From: Clostridiales bacterium
GTDB taxonomy: Bacteria; Bacillota; Clostridia; Oscillospirales; CAG-272
NCBI GenBank assembly: GCA_022791685.1
Contig: JAAVZO010000025.1
Location: 62,001-126,000 of the forward strand
Direction: 5' to 3'
DNA: 64,000 bases
Part shown: one piece after another, positions 35,775-44,255 of the stretch
How positions within the stretch are numbered: the first letter of the stretch is position 1
Layout of the letters: each line of letters starts with the position of its first letter
Program-made: the position numbers and the translations under genes
Notes under the pieces: model-generated
Database searches by the model: none
The model's input: the letters and a program-made list of their open reading frames with translations, nothing else
Told to the model about the DNA's origin: nothing

Positions 35775-35940
35775 TTAAGCAAGCTCATTATACGCATCGA
35801 GTATCTTTTAAGAGAACTCGACCATTGACGACGTTTTATATTCAAAAACCACTGCTGATATAACGCTCGCAAGCAGATGTCACAATAACGTGAGCTTCAA
35901 CAGGCGTGGCAAACCTGTTACTGGTATGATTCCCTGCGTA
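35775..35940 (-). pseudogene. Possible decayed 3' end of a gene beside terminator copy A
   Basis: Just beyond copy A, the minus strand reads a helix-like C-terminus (SSMVEFS, in-frame TAA, KILDAYNELA, TAA at 35777-35775). Upstream of it, a second frame reads NRFATPVEAHVIVTSACERY. One nonsense change and one frameshift would join them. No start or homologue is recognisable, so this is tentative. It occupies the same position relative to copy A as the GH127 gene end does relative to copy B. The rest of 35642-36147 shows only AT-rich sequence and a promoter. Confidence 0.3.
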
Positions 35941-36065
35941 TACAAACAACAAAGTACAAAGAAAAGTAAATCACATAAAAAATATCATGCCATTGGAAAT
36001 CTTGCACAAATATTTAATGTGTTTTTGGATATATATACAATAATATATTTTTTGTGCAAAATTAC

Positions 36066-36093
36066 TTGACTATATAATTTTTTATGGTACAAT
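36066..36093 (+). promoter_or_regulatory. Promoter of secreted-protein cassette
   Basis: TTGACT (36066-36071), 16-base spacer, TACAAT (36088-36093). Confidence 0.55.
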
Positions 36094-36147
36094 AAGATCA
36101 GAAATGAATTATATTTCATTTCAATATTTTTAAAAGAGGTATGTAAC

Positions 36148-37263
36148 ATGAAAAAAGCACTTCGCATTCTCTCCCTTATTACCGCCCTCGTACTCTGCCT
36201 TGGAGTTTGCACCCTTGCGACTCCATTCCCCGTCGAAGTTGGTAAAAGCTTAACAGAATCCGACACACTTGACCAGATTTACACAAAAATCGACGAATTA
36301 AGTGCGCTAAAATCCAAGCTAAGTTTGTACTGCGACATTACCCCTGATTACGAAAATGATGAAACCTACATTGAAATGCTTAATGCCATAAATAAGCTTC
36401 GTAATGAACTTATATCATTAGGCGCACAGCCGTCGACAAACTTTCTTTCCATTTTAGATGATTCCATTAGCAACACCGCAGAAGCACACTCATGGATTGG
36501 AAATGACCCGCCGGCTGGACTTACAAGTTTTGTTGATATGTTTGAAGATGGTTTTGATATGTGGGGAATAAAACACGATATATCAACATCTTATGGTGAT
36601 TATACAGTATATGAAATGTACATCGAAGATGCTCCTACTACATCAAATGTATCACTTAGATTAAAGAGCAATTTTGAACAAACACTATTTCCATCAAGCA
36701 AAATACCCTCGGCATCATTCTCGATGCCTGCTGTAGCAGAGATAGCGATAGATATAGCGTTTGACTATCTTAATTTAGATACACTTGCTACAATTTACAA
36801 GCATGCAAGCAGAACAGTGGCCGTTCTTTCAGACCTATACAATCATGTATCGTCTATACAATCTATAGGTGGGAGTGGCTCCAGCTATAACGTAACTGGT
36901 TCAATAAATACAACAATGGTTTTCATTTTTGTAAAAAATGCTTCCGACCCAGATACAGGTAGTAGTTGGAAACAAACGCACACTACTAATAAAGTCACTG
37001 CCAGTGAATTTCATGTTGTCAGAACAACAGACTTTGGCACTAGTCCAAACTCTGATGTATATACTTCAAAAAACAGAAGCACTACATTGATGCCTCAAGG
37101 CTTTTCATTACGCCTTACTGATGGTATTACTGCTTTTAGATATGATAACCCTAGAACATCTAATATAATAACAAAATATAAATTGGTAAGTGATTCTAAT
37201 TTGATAAGCGGAGTTTTATTTGAGATTACCGTTCCAAATGCAGAAGAACGCGATGATTTCTAA
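36148..37263 (+). CDS. Secreted protein of unknown function (cassette gene 1)
   Basis: 371 residues with a clear signal peptide (about 1-25: lysines, then LITALVLCLGVC) and an AGAGG ribosome site. A short coiled-coil-like helix (about 40-90, DQIYTKIDELSALKSKLSLY) is followed by a mixed alpha/beta region rich in Ser, Thr and Asn. No membrane anchor or known domain is visible. The codon use is more AT-rich than in the flanking glycan genes, suggesting recent acquisition. The stop overlaps the next gene by 11 bases, so the two are coupled. Both are bracketed by identical terminator repeats. Confidence 0.7.
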   Translation: MKKALRILSLITALVLCLGVCTLATPFPVEVGKSLTESDTLDQIYTKIDELSALKSKLSLYCDITPDYENDETYIEMLNAINKLRNELISLGAQPSTNFLSILDDSISNTAEAHSWIGNDPPAGLTSFVDMFEDGFDMWGIKHDISTSYGDYTVYEMYIEDAPTTSNVSLRLKSNFEQTLFPSSKIPSASFSMPAVAEIAIDIAFDYLNLDTLATIYKHASRTVAVLSDLYNHVSSIQSIGGSGSSYNVTGSINTTMVFIFVKNASDPDTGSSWKQTHTTNKVTASEFHVVRTTDFGTSPNSDVYTSKNRSTTLMPQGFSLRLTDGITAFRYDNPRTSNIITKYKLVSDSNLISGVLFEITVPNAEERDDF

Positions 37264-37765
37264 AGTAAAATTATCAATTATAACTGTAGCTGTTATTTTA
37301 TGTGGATTGTGCATCATACTTTTGATTTACACAAAGCCGCATTCACATAAATTATCTTTGTTACTAACTGACGCAACATCAAAAGAGAGTATATCAGTTG
37401 AATATGATTTGACATTACGGCGTAAATTATTTGGAGGGACATCGGTTTCAGGAAACGTGAAATTTGGTGAGGAAACATACATATTTACTGATAAATCATA
37501 CAAAAGCAGTAAACTCCGGATTGATATTGAATATTACTCGCCAGATGATGACTTTCCTTCCGGTTGCTTGGTTCTGCGTGATTATAATAATGATGCTTAC
37601 AGTGAAATCGAGGGCAATAGCTTGTGCTTTTGCCATATGTCTTATAATTTCGACGGAACGCAAAGTAACACGGTGAACTATCGTCCTGCGATTGATTACT
37701 ATTCCCAACATCCTGACGAATATTATTCCATGCTGCGATTTATTTGCGATATATTCGCATATTAA
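37253..37765 (+). CDS. Membrane-anchored extracytoplasmic protein of unknown function (cassette gene 2)
   Basis: 170 residues from the ATG at 37253, inside the end of gene 1. An N-terminal uncleaved membrane helix (about 6-27, LSIITVAVILCGLCIILLIY) is followed by a 140-residue external domain with beta-strand character (VEYDLTLRRKLFGGTSVSGN) and three late Cys. No recognised family. The TAA stop (37763-37765) touches the first base of terminator repeat copy B, so the gene ends exactly at the bracket. It probably acts with the secreted protein encoded before it. Confidence 0.65.
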   Translation: MISKVKLSIITVAVILCGLCIILLIYTKPHSHKLSLLLTDATSKESISVEYDLTLRRKLFGGTSVSGNVKFGEETYIFTDKSYKSSKLRIDIEYYSPDDDFPSGCLVLRDYNNDAYSEIEGNSLCFCHMSYNFDGTQSNTVNYRPAIDYYSQHPDEYYSMLRFICDIFAY

Positions 37766-37812
37766 AAAAATCCGCCCGATAAAGGGCGGATTTTTATCTT
37801 TTGAATCAATCG
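37765..37812. repeat. Terminator repeat T2, copy B (right bracket of secreted-protein cassette)
   Basis: 48 bases identical to copy A (35709-35756), direct orientation. It serves both cassette gene 2 and, on the other strand, the GH127 gene that ends at 37882. Confidence 0.92.
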
Positions 37813-37881
37813 GATTATTTATCAGCGTAATATATGGCGCAGCGCTCAACACTAAGTGTCGAGCGCTGCATAAAAATTCAA

Positions 37882-39864
37882 TTACTTCTTCCAGTATTCG
37901 CGAGTCGGCAGCCAGCAAGCATATTTGGAATCTTCTTTCCATGTCTTGCCCGCGGACGAATAGTCAATAACAGTGAAAGGCTCACCGTTGACCTGCGGGA
38001 CCTTGAACTCAACTATCGTATCAAAGCCAGCCTTCTTAGACGGCTGAACATCTACAATACCGTCAGCGTCGTATGCGATATTTACCGCCTCATCGACAGT
38101 TCCGTCAAGACGTGCGTCACGTGCGAGTACGAGCGGACCGCGTTCCATAGCGATGTGGAATTTAGCCTCAGGGGTCGGCTCAACAACCATCGGCGGCATA
38201 TAATCCTCACCCCATCCGACGTGATTCATGATAACATCGCGTTCCCACTTTGGTGCGTGAATTACCTTTGTACGCATATCGAGCACAAGTGATACCTTGT
38301 CGCCATTCTTCCATGTGCGCTTGATAGTGGTATATCCAGCGGTAACATCAACAGCTTCACCGTTTACGCTTATTGAAGTGCGAGTGCTCCACTCCGGAAT
38401 GCGAAGTGAAATAGCGAATTCTTCATCTGCGTCAATTGCAAGAGTGAAATCTACATTTCCATCTGCCGGATAAGCGGTATCGACAGTAAGTCCGAGCTTG
38501 TTAGCAGACGGAGTTTTAGTTTCAATGCTTCCGGGGATATAAAGGTTAATAGTCAAACCGTCCTCATTGAGCATAGAAGCCATCTTAGAGATAAGACCAG
38601 TTCCGGCAGAACCAATACAAGCGCAGCAGCCATAGTAGTGGTTGTCGGGCATAAGCTGAAGTCCGCCGATACCTCTGCCGCGGGTGTTCGGAAGCAGCGA
38701 AGAATAGCTGTCGAACGGAAGTGCAACTGCAACTGCGTCCTTAAAATGAGCGATAGTCTTGCTGTCTACAATCTTTTCAGTGTTTACAGCACCGAGATAT
38801 GCGTTATAAAGCGCACGCTCAAAGCTGTCAGCGAATGCAGCCTCGCCAGTCATAAGCAGCAGCTGCCAGCAGAACTTCATCCATGTGACGGTAACACAGG
38901 TCTCCTGCATAATTCCAGCATATGCGGTATCGGTCTGACGTGCTGTCGAATGGTCGAGCAGCTCGTGAGTGCAGCCAGCGCTTCCGATTATTGTGATATC
39001 GGTCTTCAGGAGACGACGACCGAAGTTGATAACTGCCTGTTTGCACTTTTCATTACCAGTAGCACGATAGTATTCGAGCAGTCCCTCGAAGTTGGACATC
39101 ATCTCGTATGCCTTAGTTATCGGGAACTGATACGGATCAGTCTTGTTCTCATATGCGAGCTGGAAGATATTCGCAACCGATGTACCGCCTTCTTTTACTA
39201 TGTAAGTTGCAAAGTCAAGGAAACGTTTCTCTCCAGTGAGGTCATAGAGACGAACGACCGGCTCAAGCACCGACGAAGAGTTGAGACCGCGCCAGTTGTT
39301 GGTAGCCCTAGTGATACGTGTTTTGCCCTCAGCAGGATCGCCTAACTTGGAAATGAGGTAATCGACCTGATCGCACATTGACTTCACAATGCGCGCCTTC
39401 AGATCCTCATCCTCGCAGATTTCCATGTAATACTGCATACCGAGCAGCACGTACTTTCTGCACCAGATATCCCAGCCGTGGAACTCGTTGTATACCTCAA
39501 ACGACGAAATGCGTCCAAGCTCATCCTCGGTAGTAAGCATATCCTCAACAGTATCGGTCATGGCCTTATAAAGTACGGGATTTCTTGTGTAGGAATAAGT
39601 GAACGCAGCACCGCGCATCATCTTGCCCCAGTATTCGCCGCGCCAGCCCAAGTTAGGACTGTCAGTGTGAGAACGGAACTGCTCAACAAAGCGAGCCCAG
39701 TTCTCAGCATCGAGAAGCTGAAAATCCTCTACGTATCTGATCGTTTTATCAAGAATTCCTTTGAAGCTGCATAATGCGTCATAATCGCTGAACAGCTTAT
39801 CTGTGTCAACACGCTTATAGTTGACAGATCCTTGCTCGTAAAGAGCGTCAATTGCTTTTGACAT
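37882..39864 (-). CDS. GH127-family beta-L-arabinofuranosidase-like hydrolase (DUF1680)
   Basis: 660 residues, no signal peptide. An (alpha/alpha)6 barrel covers about 40-430, with ATNNWRGLNSS and the catalytic-region segment GIMQETCVTVTWMKFCWQLL (Glu and Cys ligands, about residues 314-333). FERALYNAYLGAVN and HYYGCCACIGSAGTG (the Cys-Cys pair, about 415) follow, then beta-sandwich domains. GH127 enzymes use a zinc-bound Cys nucleophile to release L-arabinofuranose from hydroxyproline-linked or pectic arabinan. Likely a cytoplasmic arabinosidase. An AAAGGA site is present, but 13 bases from the ATG. Confidence 0.88.
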   Translation of the reverse strand: MSKAIDALYEQGSVNYKRVDTDKLFSDYDALCSFKGILDKTIRYVEDFQLLDAENWARFVEQFRSHTDSPNLGWRGEYWGKMMRGAAFTYSYTRNPVLYKAMTDTVEDMLTTEDELGRISSFEVYNEFHGWDIWCRKYVLLGMQYYMEICEDEDLKARIVKSMCDQVDYLISKLGDPAEGKTRITRATNNWRGLNSSSVLEPVVRLYDLTGEKRFLDFATYIVKEGGTSVANIFQLAYENKTDPYQFPITKAYEMMSNFEGLLEYYRATGNEKCKQAVINFGRRLLKTDITIIGSAGCTHELLDHSTARQTDTAYAGIMQETCVTVTWMKFCWQLLLMTGEAAFADSFERALYNAYLGAVNTEKIVDSKTIAHFKDAVAVALPFDSYSSLLPNTRGRGIGGLQLMPDNHYYGCCACIGSAGTGLISKMASMLNEDGLTINLYIPGSIETKTPSANKLGLTVDTAYPADGNVDFTLAIDADEEFAISLRIPEWSTRTSISVNGEAVDVTAGYTTIKRTWKNGDKVSLVLDMRTKVIHAPKWERDVIMNHVGWGEDYMPPMVVEPTPEAKFHIAMERGPLVLARDARLDGTVDEAVNIAYDADGIVDVQPSKKAGFDTIVEFKVPQVNGEPFTVIDYSSAGKTWKEDSKYACWLPTREYWKK

Positions 39865-40004
39865 AATAATATCATTATCCTTTCAGACTTGTTTCAAAAT
39901 ATAACATATATATTATATCATTTAACATCGCTGTTGTCAATATCAAAATTATATATCCGAGGATTCATATATAAAAGCATTTAAAATCTATATATGAGAA
40001 ATTT

Positions 40005-40955
40005 TCATATTATCAACTCAACTGTCACAACTGGTGCATACTCATATTCAGTAATAGCAGGAACAGCAAAAATAAGACTCTGATATTCTTCTTCAGTCAA
40101 ATCCCATGCTCCATAGCTGCGAAATTTCAGCGTAAACGTGACAACTGGAATCTTATTTGCAGTCATTTTGAGACGTGGATCCTGCGAATACGCTTCGACC
40201 TTCAGGTGTGATATCCATACGCGGCGTGTGCGGTCGGCGTATTCCTCGGGCACATTTTCATAAATATCGCCAAAACGCTCGTCGATATAGTAATTATATG
40301 TCCGCATCTCCTCGCTTACTCGCTCATCGTTGATATTCACTTCATATCCGTTTATCCCGTTCACCGGAACACGGACGCTCGTCATTCCCTGTCCCCAGCC
40401 CTCGAGTGTGTCGTCGCTCCGCTCCTCGCTCGCCCAAAACTCCCATGTTTCGGTTTTATCAGCCTTGTCCGTAGGTCCATAGTTGAGCCAGCTTCCATCC
40501 ATATCGAGTGAGGTTTTAAAATGAACAAAGCCGTTATAAGCAAATGTTATAATTGGATCAATATAACGTGCTTCATCGTCAGAATTCAACATTATTTGGT
40601 TATATCCGGCACGCAGATTCACATCATACATACGCAGCTTACCGACACGATATTCGACTCCCGGCTCGAGCTTTTCTACCTCGCGGTATTCATACACCCC
40701 ACGCTTATTCACATCAACAATCTCCCAGTAATTGACCCATGAATACACGCCAACAATACTCGCACGATTTATCTGAGCCTGAATTTTTCGCTGCTGCTCC
40801 ATCTCGAGCGCACGCTTTTGCTGTTCGTTCCACTGATGTGCTGAGGACCAGAATATATAGGCAACTGCCGCCGCAAATATCAATACAAAGATAAATATAT
40901 CGCGGTACATTTCCTTCAAAAGCTCACCATACTTGCTGCGTTCACTGTCATTCAT
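40005..40955 (-). CDS. Membrane-anchored coiled-coil protein of unknown function (family M, intact copy)
   Basis: 316 residues, AGGAGG site before the ATG. A short cytoplasmic N-terminus (about 1-18) leads to one membrane helix (about 19-38, IFIFVLIFAAAVAYIFW). A charged coiled coil (about 42-66) and an external beta-rich domain (about 70-316) follow. The block NVPEEYADRTRRVWISHLKV (about 240-259) and the YGAWDLTEEEYQSLIF segment are shared with the interrupted gene at 54563-55489, so this is a two-copy family in the window. No known domain. It lies between GH127 and an AraC regulator, suggesting a surface role linked to glycan use, but this is only positional. Confidence 0.75.
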   Translation of the reverse strand: MNDSERSKYGELLKEMYRDIFIFVLIFAAAVAYIFWSSAHQWNEQQKRALEMEQQRKIQAQINRASIVGVYSWVNYWEIVDVNKRGVYEYREVEKLEPGVEYRVGKLRMYDVNLRAGYNQIMLNSDDEARYIDPIITFAYNGFVHFKTSLDMDGSWLNYGPTDKADKTETWEFWASEERSDDTLEGWGQGMTSVRVPVNGINGYEVNINDERVSEEMRTYNYYIDERFGDIYENVPEEYADRTRRVWISHLKVEAYSQDPRLKMTANKIPVVTFTLKFRSYGAWDLTEEEYQSLIFAVPAITEYEYAPVVTVELII

Positions 40956-41034
40956 ATGATACTTCCTCCTAATTTACATTTGTAAATACAGTATATCATA
41001 CTACATTATATTTGTCAAGTAATTTAAAATAAAA

Positions 41035-41071
41035 AGTCGCTGATCAGCTTAAAACAAACCGATCAGCAACT
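41035..41071 (-). terminator. Terminator of PocR/AraC regulator gene
   Basis: GCTGATC / GATCAGC stem (41039-41045 with 41061-41067) with outer AGT/ACT pairing, followed on the minus strand by TTTTTATTTT. Confidence 0.75.
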
Positions 41072-41094
41072 GTTATAATAAAAAACGCACCAAA

Positions 41095-42120
41095 TCAAAT
41101 AACACCGGATATATCATCACTCGACTGTCTCAGCACACGATCGCGAAATTCGCTCGGTGTCACATCTGTAAGCTTCTTAAATACCACACTAAAATATGCT
41201 GCCGACATAAACCCGCACTGTATGCCAATTTGTTCAATGCTCAGATTAGTGTTGAGTATCAGATATTTCGCGCGGTTCACACGCTGAATCGAAACAAATT
41301 CAGGAATAGTCCGCCCCATAACGGCACTGAACATATGATTTAGCGTTGATTTCGAACACATACAGTATACCGCCATATCCGCAACCGATATCTTACTTGA
41401 CAGATTTTTCGAAATATAGTCTATCGCAAGGCTGATGATCTTGTTTCGCCGTGTATTGTAGCGTCCTTTTTCGCTGAACGCAGCTATAAGCGGATATTCG
41501 ATATAATGCTCGGCAAGCATAGACAAATATTCAGCAAGCAGAGCAACTCTCATCTCGAAGGTCTCTTTGCTTCCGTAGATAGGCTCGATAGAAGCTTCAT
41601 AACTACGCCGAAGTGTCGCTTGGTCAAGTCCAAACACTGCGTCAAGCCGTGAAAATGAATGCGATAATCTGCGCTCGTCTGAGCGAAACGTCCCTGCCAA
41701 AAGCGCACCGATAACAATACCATTGTGACAAACCGGATACACATATTCACGTATTCCACACCAGCACACGCCATAATACCCATACGACAGTCTATGCTGC
41801 CGCGGAATAGTACCGCGTCCAATCGCGTCAACACGTGAACTGAGCCGACGTACCATCAGATCATTGCTCGTAGTAACGCACTTCATCATAGCTTCAGGAA
41901 ATTTTTTTACATAACTGCAAAATTCATTTTCATGATTTAAATATGTAACAGTAATTTCACTAAGTATCGGATGCGCGGATATATGACCACTGAAGTCCTT
42001 AATATGTAGAGATGTTTTAAATTCTTTGCGAAATGAATCAAATCCCTCGATAAGCAGCTTAAGCCGCATACGCATAACATCATTTATTACCCCATCTACA
42101 TTCTTTTCCGATTCGACCAT
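41095..42120 (-). CDS. AraC-family regulator with PocR sensory domain
   Basis: 341 residues from ATG 42120 (GGGG site upstream; a GTG at 42129 is the alternative). The N-terminal PocR domain (about 30-185) has the Cys-containing motifs FCSYVKKFPEAMMKCVTTSN and GYYGVCWCGIREYVYPV followed by IGALLAGTF. These are typical of PocR/DUF5751-like sensors of small organic ligands such as diols. The C-terminal two-HTH AraC domain (about 235-335) ends CGFMSAAYFSVVFKKLTDVT. It is the only regulator here with a PocR rather than a cupin sensor. It is followed by the intact family M gene on the same strand, and a candidate small RNA gene lies upstream. Confidence 0.85.
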   Translation of the reverse strand: MVESEKNVDGVINDVMRMRLKLLIEGFDSFRKEFKTSLHIKDFSGHISAHPILSEITVTYLNHENEFCSYVKKFPEAMMKCVTTSNDLMVRRLSSRVDAIGRGTIPRQHRLSYGYYGVCWCGIREYVYPVCHNGIVIGALLAGTFRSDERRLSHSFSRLDAVFGLDQATLRRSYEASIEPIYGSKETFEMRVALLAEYLSMLAEHYIEYPLIAAFSEKGRYNTRRNKIISLAIDYISKNLSSKISVADMAVYCMCSKSTLNHMFSAVMGRTIPEFVSIQRVNRAKYLILNTNLSIEQIGIQCGFMSAAYFSVVFKKLTDVTPSEFRDRVLRQSSDDISGVI

Positions 42121-42232
42121 CAAGCCCACCCCACTTCAATTTTAATAATTATATCAGCAATTTATGAACTTGTGATTAACACCTGAAAATTCAATAAAAT
42201 TCTTAATAATGAACTTATTTTGCACAAAGCTA

Positions 42233-42261
42233 TTGACAAGCCGCGAAAAATGTGATATAAT
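42233..42261 (+). promoter_or_regulatory. Consensus promoter of candidate small RNA
   Basis: TTGACA (42233-42238), 17-base spacer ending TGTGA, TATAAT (42256-42261). Both hexamers are perfect and the spacing is optimal, yet no protein gene follows within the first 280 bases. Confidence 0.85.
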
Positions 42262-42266
42262 ATTTC

Positions 42267-42391
42267 TGACAATCGGAAATGTCAGTCGATTGTCAGTGCT
42301 TTTTATATTTTTTTACTTTCTTTTCTTTTCCTTTCTTTTTCTTTCTTTTGCAGAGAGCGCAGTGTTTATACTGCGCTCTCTGTGTTTTATA
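42267..42391 (+). ncRNA. Candidate small RNA, about 120 nt, with polypyrimidine linker
   Basis: Starting at the expected +1, the sequence has a perfect 10-base hairpin CTGACAATCG / CGATTGTCAG (42266-42275 with 42287-42296). A roughly 50-base tract of T and C with only two A-containing breaks and no G follows (42299-42349). A perfect 13-base hairpin CAGAGAGCGCAGT / ACTGCGCTCTCTG (42351-42363 with 42370-42382) precedes TGTTTTAT. No ribosome site or conserved reading frame is present. The first hairpin is itself followed by T5, so a short product of about 40 nt is also possible. It lies in the 414-base gap between the PocR regulator and the Cys-rich gene. Function unknown. Confidence 0.6.
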
Positions 42392-42544
42392 ACCCAACAC
42401 TATATTTCAGGAAGAGTTTTACAATAAATTCATAAAATATTATAGGAATTTTTCCCCATGTATGCTATAATAGTAATGTGAAATACTATTTCTGAAATGA
42501 ATGGTACTAATTTTTAAAGTTTAAGAAGGGATGGTTATAATATT

Positions 42545-42877
42545 ATGAAAAATTGCAAGAAATGCTCTGAAAATTCAATGAGCGCTCTGAAGCTTATACT
42601 CATTATCACTGGCTCTATCGTCGCAGCTGTAGGAATACTCTGCATGATTATGAAGCTCTGCAAGAAAAAGCATTGCTTAAAGCCTGTTGAATGCTGCTGC
42701 GGTCACGATGAGGACACTGTTGATTCGTGGGATATCGACGAGGATGTTCTCGATGACCTCATTCTCGATGACGACGACTGCGGATGCGTAGAGTGCTCTA
42801 ATCCGGAATGCGGTTCATGCGGCGTGGCTGCTGAAGAGGCTGCCGAAGCTTCCGAACCTGCTGGCGAAAACGAATAA
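42545..42877 (+). CDS. Small Cys-rich, acidic membrane protein of unknown function
   Basis: 110 residues. A CKKCSE N-terminus is followed by a membrane helix (about 14-38), a basic Cys-containing stop-transfer (KLCKKKHCLK), a CCCGHDED knot (about 50-57) and a stretch with 14 Asp/Glu in 25 residues. It ends in a CGCVECSNPECGSCG cluster and an Ala/Glu tail. In total 13 Cys are placed in pairs, suggesting metal binding. No family recognised. It has its own terminator and may be read from the region that also carries the candidate small RNA. An AAGGGATGG site lies upstream. Confidence 0.65.
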   Translation: MKNCKKCSENSMSALKLILIITGSIVAAVGILCMIMKLCKKKHCLKPVECCCGHDEDTVDSWDIDEDVLDDLILDDDDCGCVECSNPECGSCGVAAEEAAEASEPAGENE

Positions 42878-42890
42878 TTTAATATGCAAA

Positions 42891-42922
42891 ATCAGACGGC
42901 GAATATGAAAACGCCGTCTGAT
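42891..42922. terminator. Bidirectional terminator between Cys-rich gene and GH29 gene
   Basis: Perfect 11-base stem ATCAGACGGCG / CGCCGTCTGAT (42891-42901 with 42912-42922) followed by TTTTAT. Confidence 0.88.
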
Positions 42923-42932
42923 TTTTATATTA

Positions 42933-44255
42933 TTACTTCAGGAATAACTCGATTACAGGTACGATGGTGTTCGGCTTTCTGACCGGAAGCTTGATAACAA
43001 GCATATTATCCTTCTTGCTTCTTCCCTCACTGAAATGTGAGATTTTGTTTTCTTCATAAAGCAGCTCACTTCCATCATGTAGGAACTGTGCATAGTCAAC
43101 CTTGCCCGCCAAGCCTTCGAGCTCGAGGAACTGGAACGGATACTCAAACAAGTGAATGTACAATCTTGAGCCGTCCTCACTCTGAGTAAACTTGCAGCCG
43201 TTAGGGCAGAGCTTCAAGAGCTCAGGCTCAGCCATTGTGCATCCATAAATAGAGCGGCTGTTATACTTCATCCAATCAGCATAGGTTTTCAGTGCGTCCT
43301 CAGCACGATAATCGAGATATCCGCGCGATGTCGGTCCAACATTCATAAGCAGGTTTCCACCGATAGAAACAGTGTTTACAAGCATTTGGATCAGCATTTC
43401 GGGAGACTTCCAAGTCATTTCATCGCGGTGATATCCCCATGAACCGGACAGAGTCTGACATGCTTCCCATGTGACCAGCTCACCGGTCTCCTTGTGACGT
43501 ACCCAATCCTTAGGTTGATATTGCTCCGGTGTCCAAAGGTCCTGTTCAAGCTCTGTGCGGTTGTCAATAATAATTCCGGGCTGAAGCGAGCGCGCAGTTT
43601 CGATAAGCTTTTCAGCCTCCCAATCGTCTTTGCCCTTTCCCTTCATCCACTCTTTACCTTCTTCTGGCTTATTGTCCGAGTACGAGAAATCGAACCAGAG
43701 TATATCTATCTTACCGTAGTTTGTCAGCAGCTCAGTCACCTGGTTGCGCATATACTCCGCATACTTTTTCATATCGCGTCCCTCTGACTGCTCCTTTGCG
43801 TCAGGGTCATCGCGGCGCGGGTGAAGCATATCTATCGGGAACTCCGGATGGTGCCAGTCGATAAGCGAATAGTAGAAGCCTATCTTGAGTCCTTCAGCAC
43901 GAAATGCGTCGACATACTCACGCACAAGGTCACGCCCCGCAGCAGTATTTGTGCACTTATAGTCGGTGTACTGTGAGTCAAACATACAGAAGCCCTCATG
44001 GTGCTTTGTTGTAAGAACAACATACTTCATTCCGGCAGCTTTAGCCTGACGCGCCCAATCCTTCGGGTCGTACAGATCCGGGTCGAAATACTTGAAGTAC
44101 TTCTCATATTTTTCCTCCGGAATGCGTTCATTAGTCTTTATCCACTCATGGCGAGCCGGCATTGCATAAAGTCCCCAGTGAATGAACATACCAAAGCGGT
44201 CATGTCTAAACCACTCGGTATCGCCGGGAGTTTTGCGGGTTACATAGCTGGACAT
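42933..44255 (-). CDS. Alpha-L-fucosidase, GH29
   Basis: 440 residues, no signal peptide, GGAGG-type site upstream. Conserved N-terminal block RFGMFIHWGLYAMPARHEW (about residues 20-38), then YVVLTTKHHEGFCMFDS (about 75), KIGFYYSLIDWHHPE and the nucleophile region KIDILWFDFSYS (Asp about residue 188). NLLMNVGPTSRGYLD follows. It removes alpha-linked fucose from glycans by a retaining mechanism, probably in the cytoplasm on imported fucosides. The divergent AraC regulator at 44505 is the likely controller. The 249-base shared gap has a GTATTAT / ATAATAC dyad near 44315-44340 but no gene. Confidence 0.95.
   Translation of the reverse strand: MSSYVTRKTPGDTEWFRHDRFGMFIHWGLYAMPARHEWIKTNERIPEEKYEKYFKYFDPDLYDPKDWARQAKAAGMKYVVLTTKHHEGFCMFDSQYTDYKCTNTAAGRDLVREYVDAFRAEGLKIGFYYSLIDWHHPEFPIDMLHPRRDDPDAKEQSEGRDMKKYAEYMRNQVTELLTNYGKIDILWFDFSYSDNKPEEGKEWMKGKGKDDWEAEKLIETARSLQPGIIIDNRTELEQDLWTPEQYQPKDWVRHKETGELVTWEACQTLSGSWGYHRDEMTWKSPEMLIQMLVNTVSIGGNLLMNVGPTSRGYLDYRAEDALKTYADWMKYNSRSIYGCTMAEPELLKLCPNGCKFTQSEDGSRLYIHLFEYPFQFLELEGLAGKVDYAQFLHDGSELLYEENKISHFSEGRSKKDNMLVIKLPVRKPNTIVPVIELFLK

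Noticed and set aside
42209..42427. 72-codon Phe/Leu-rich frame across the candidate small RNA
   Set aside because: It begins before the promoter, has no ribosome site, and its residues simply reflect the polypyrimidine tract.
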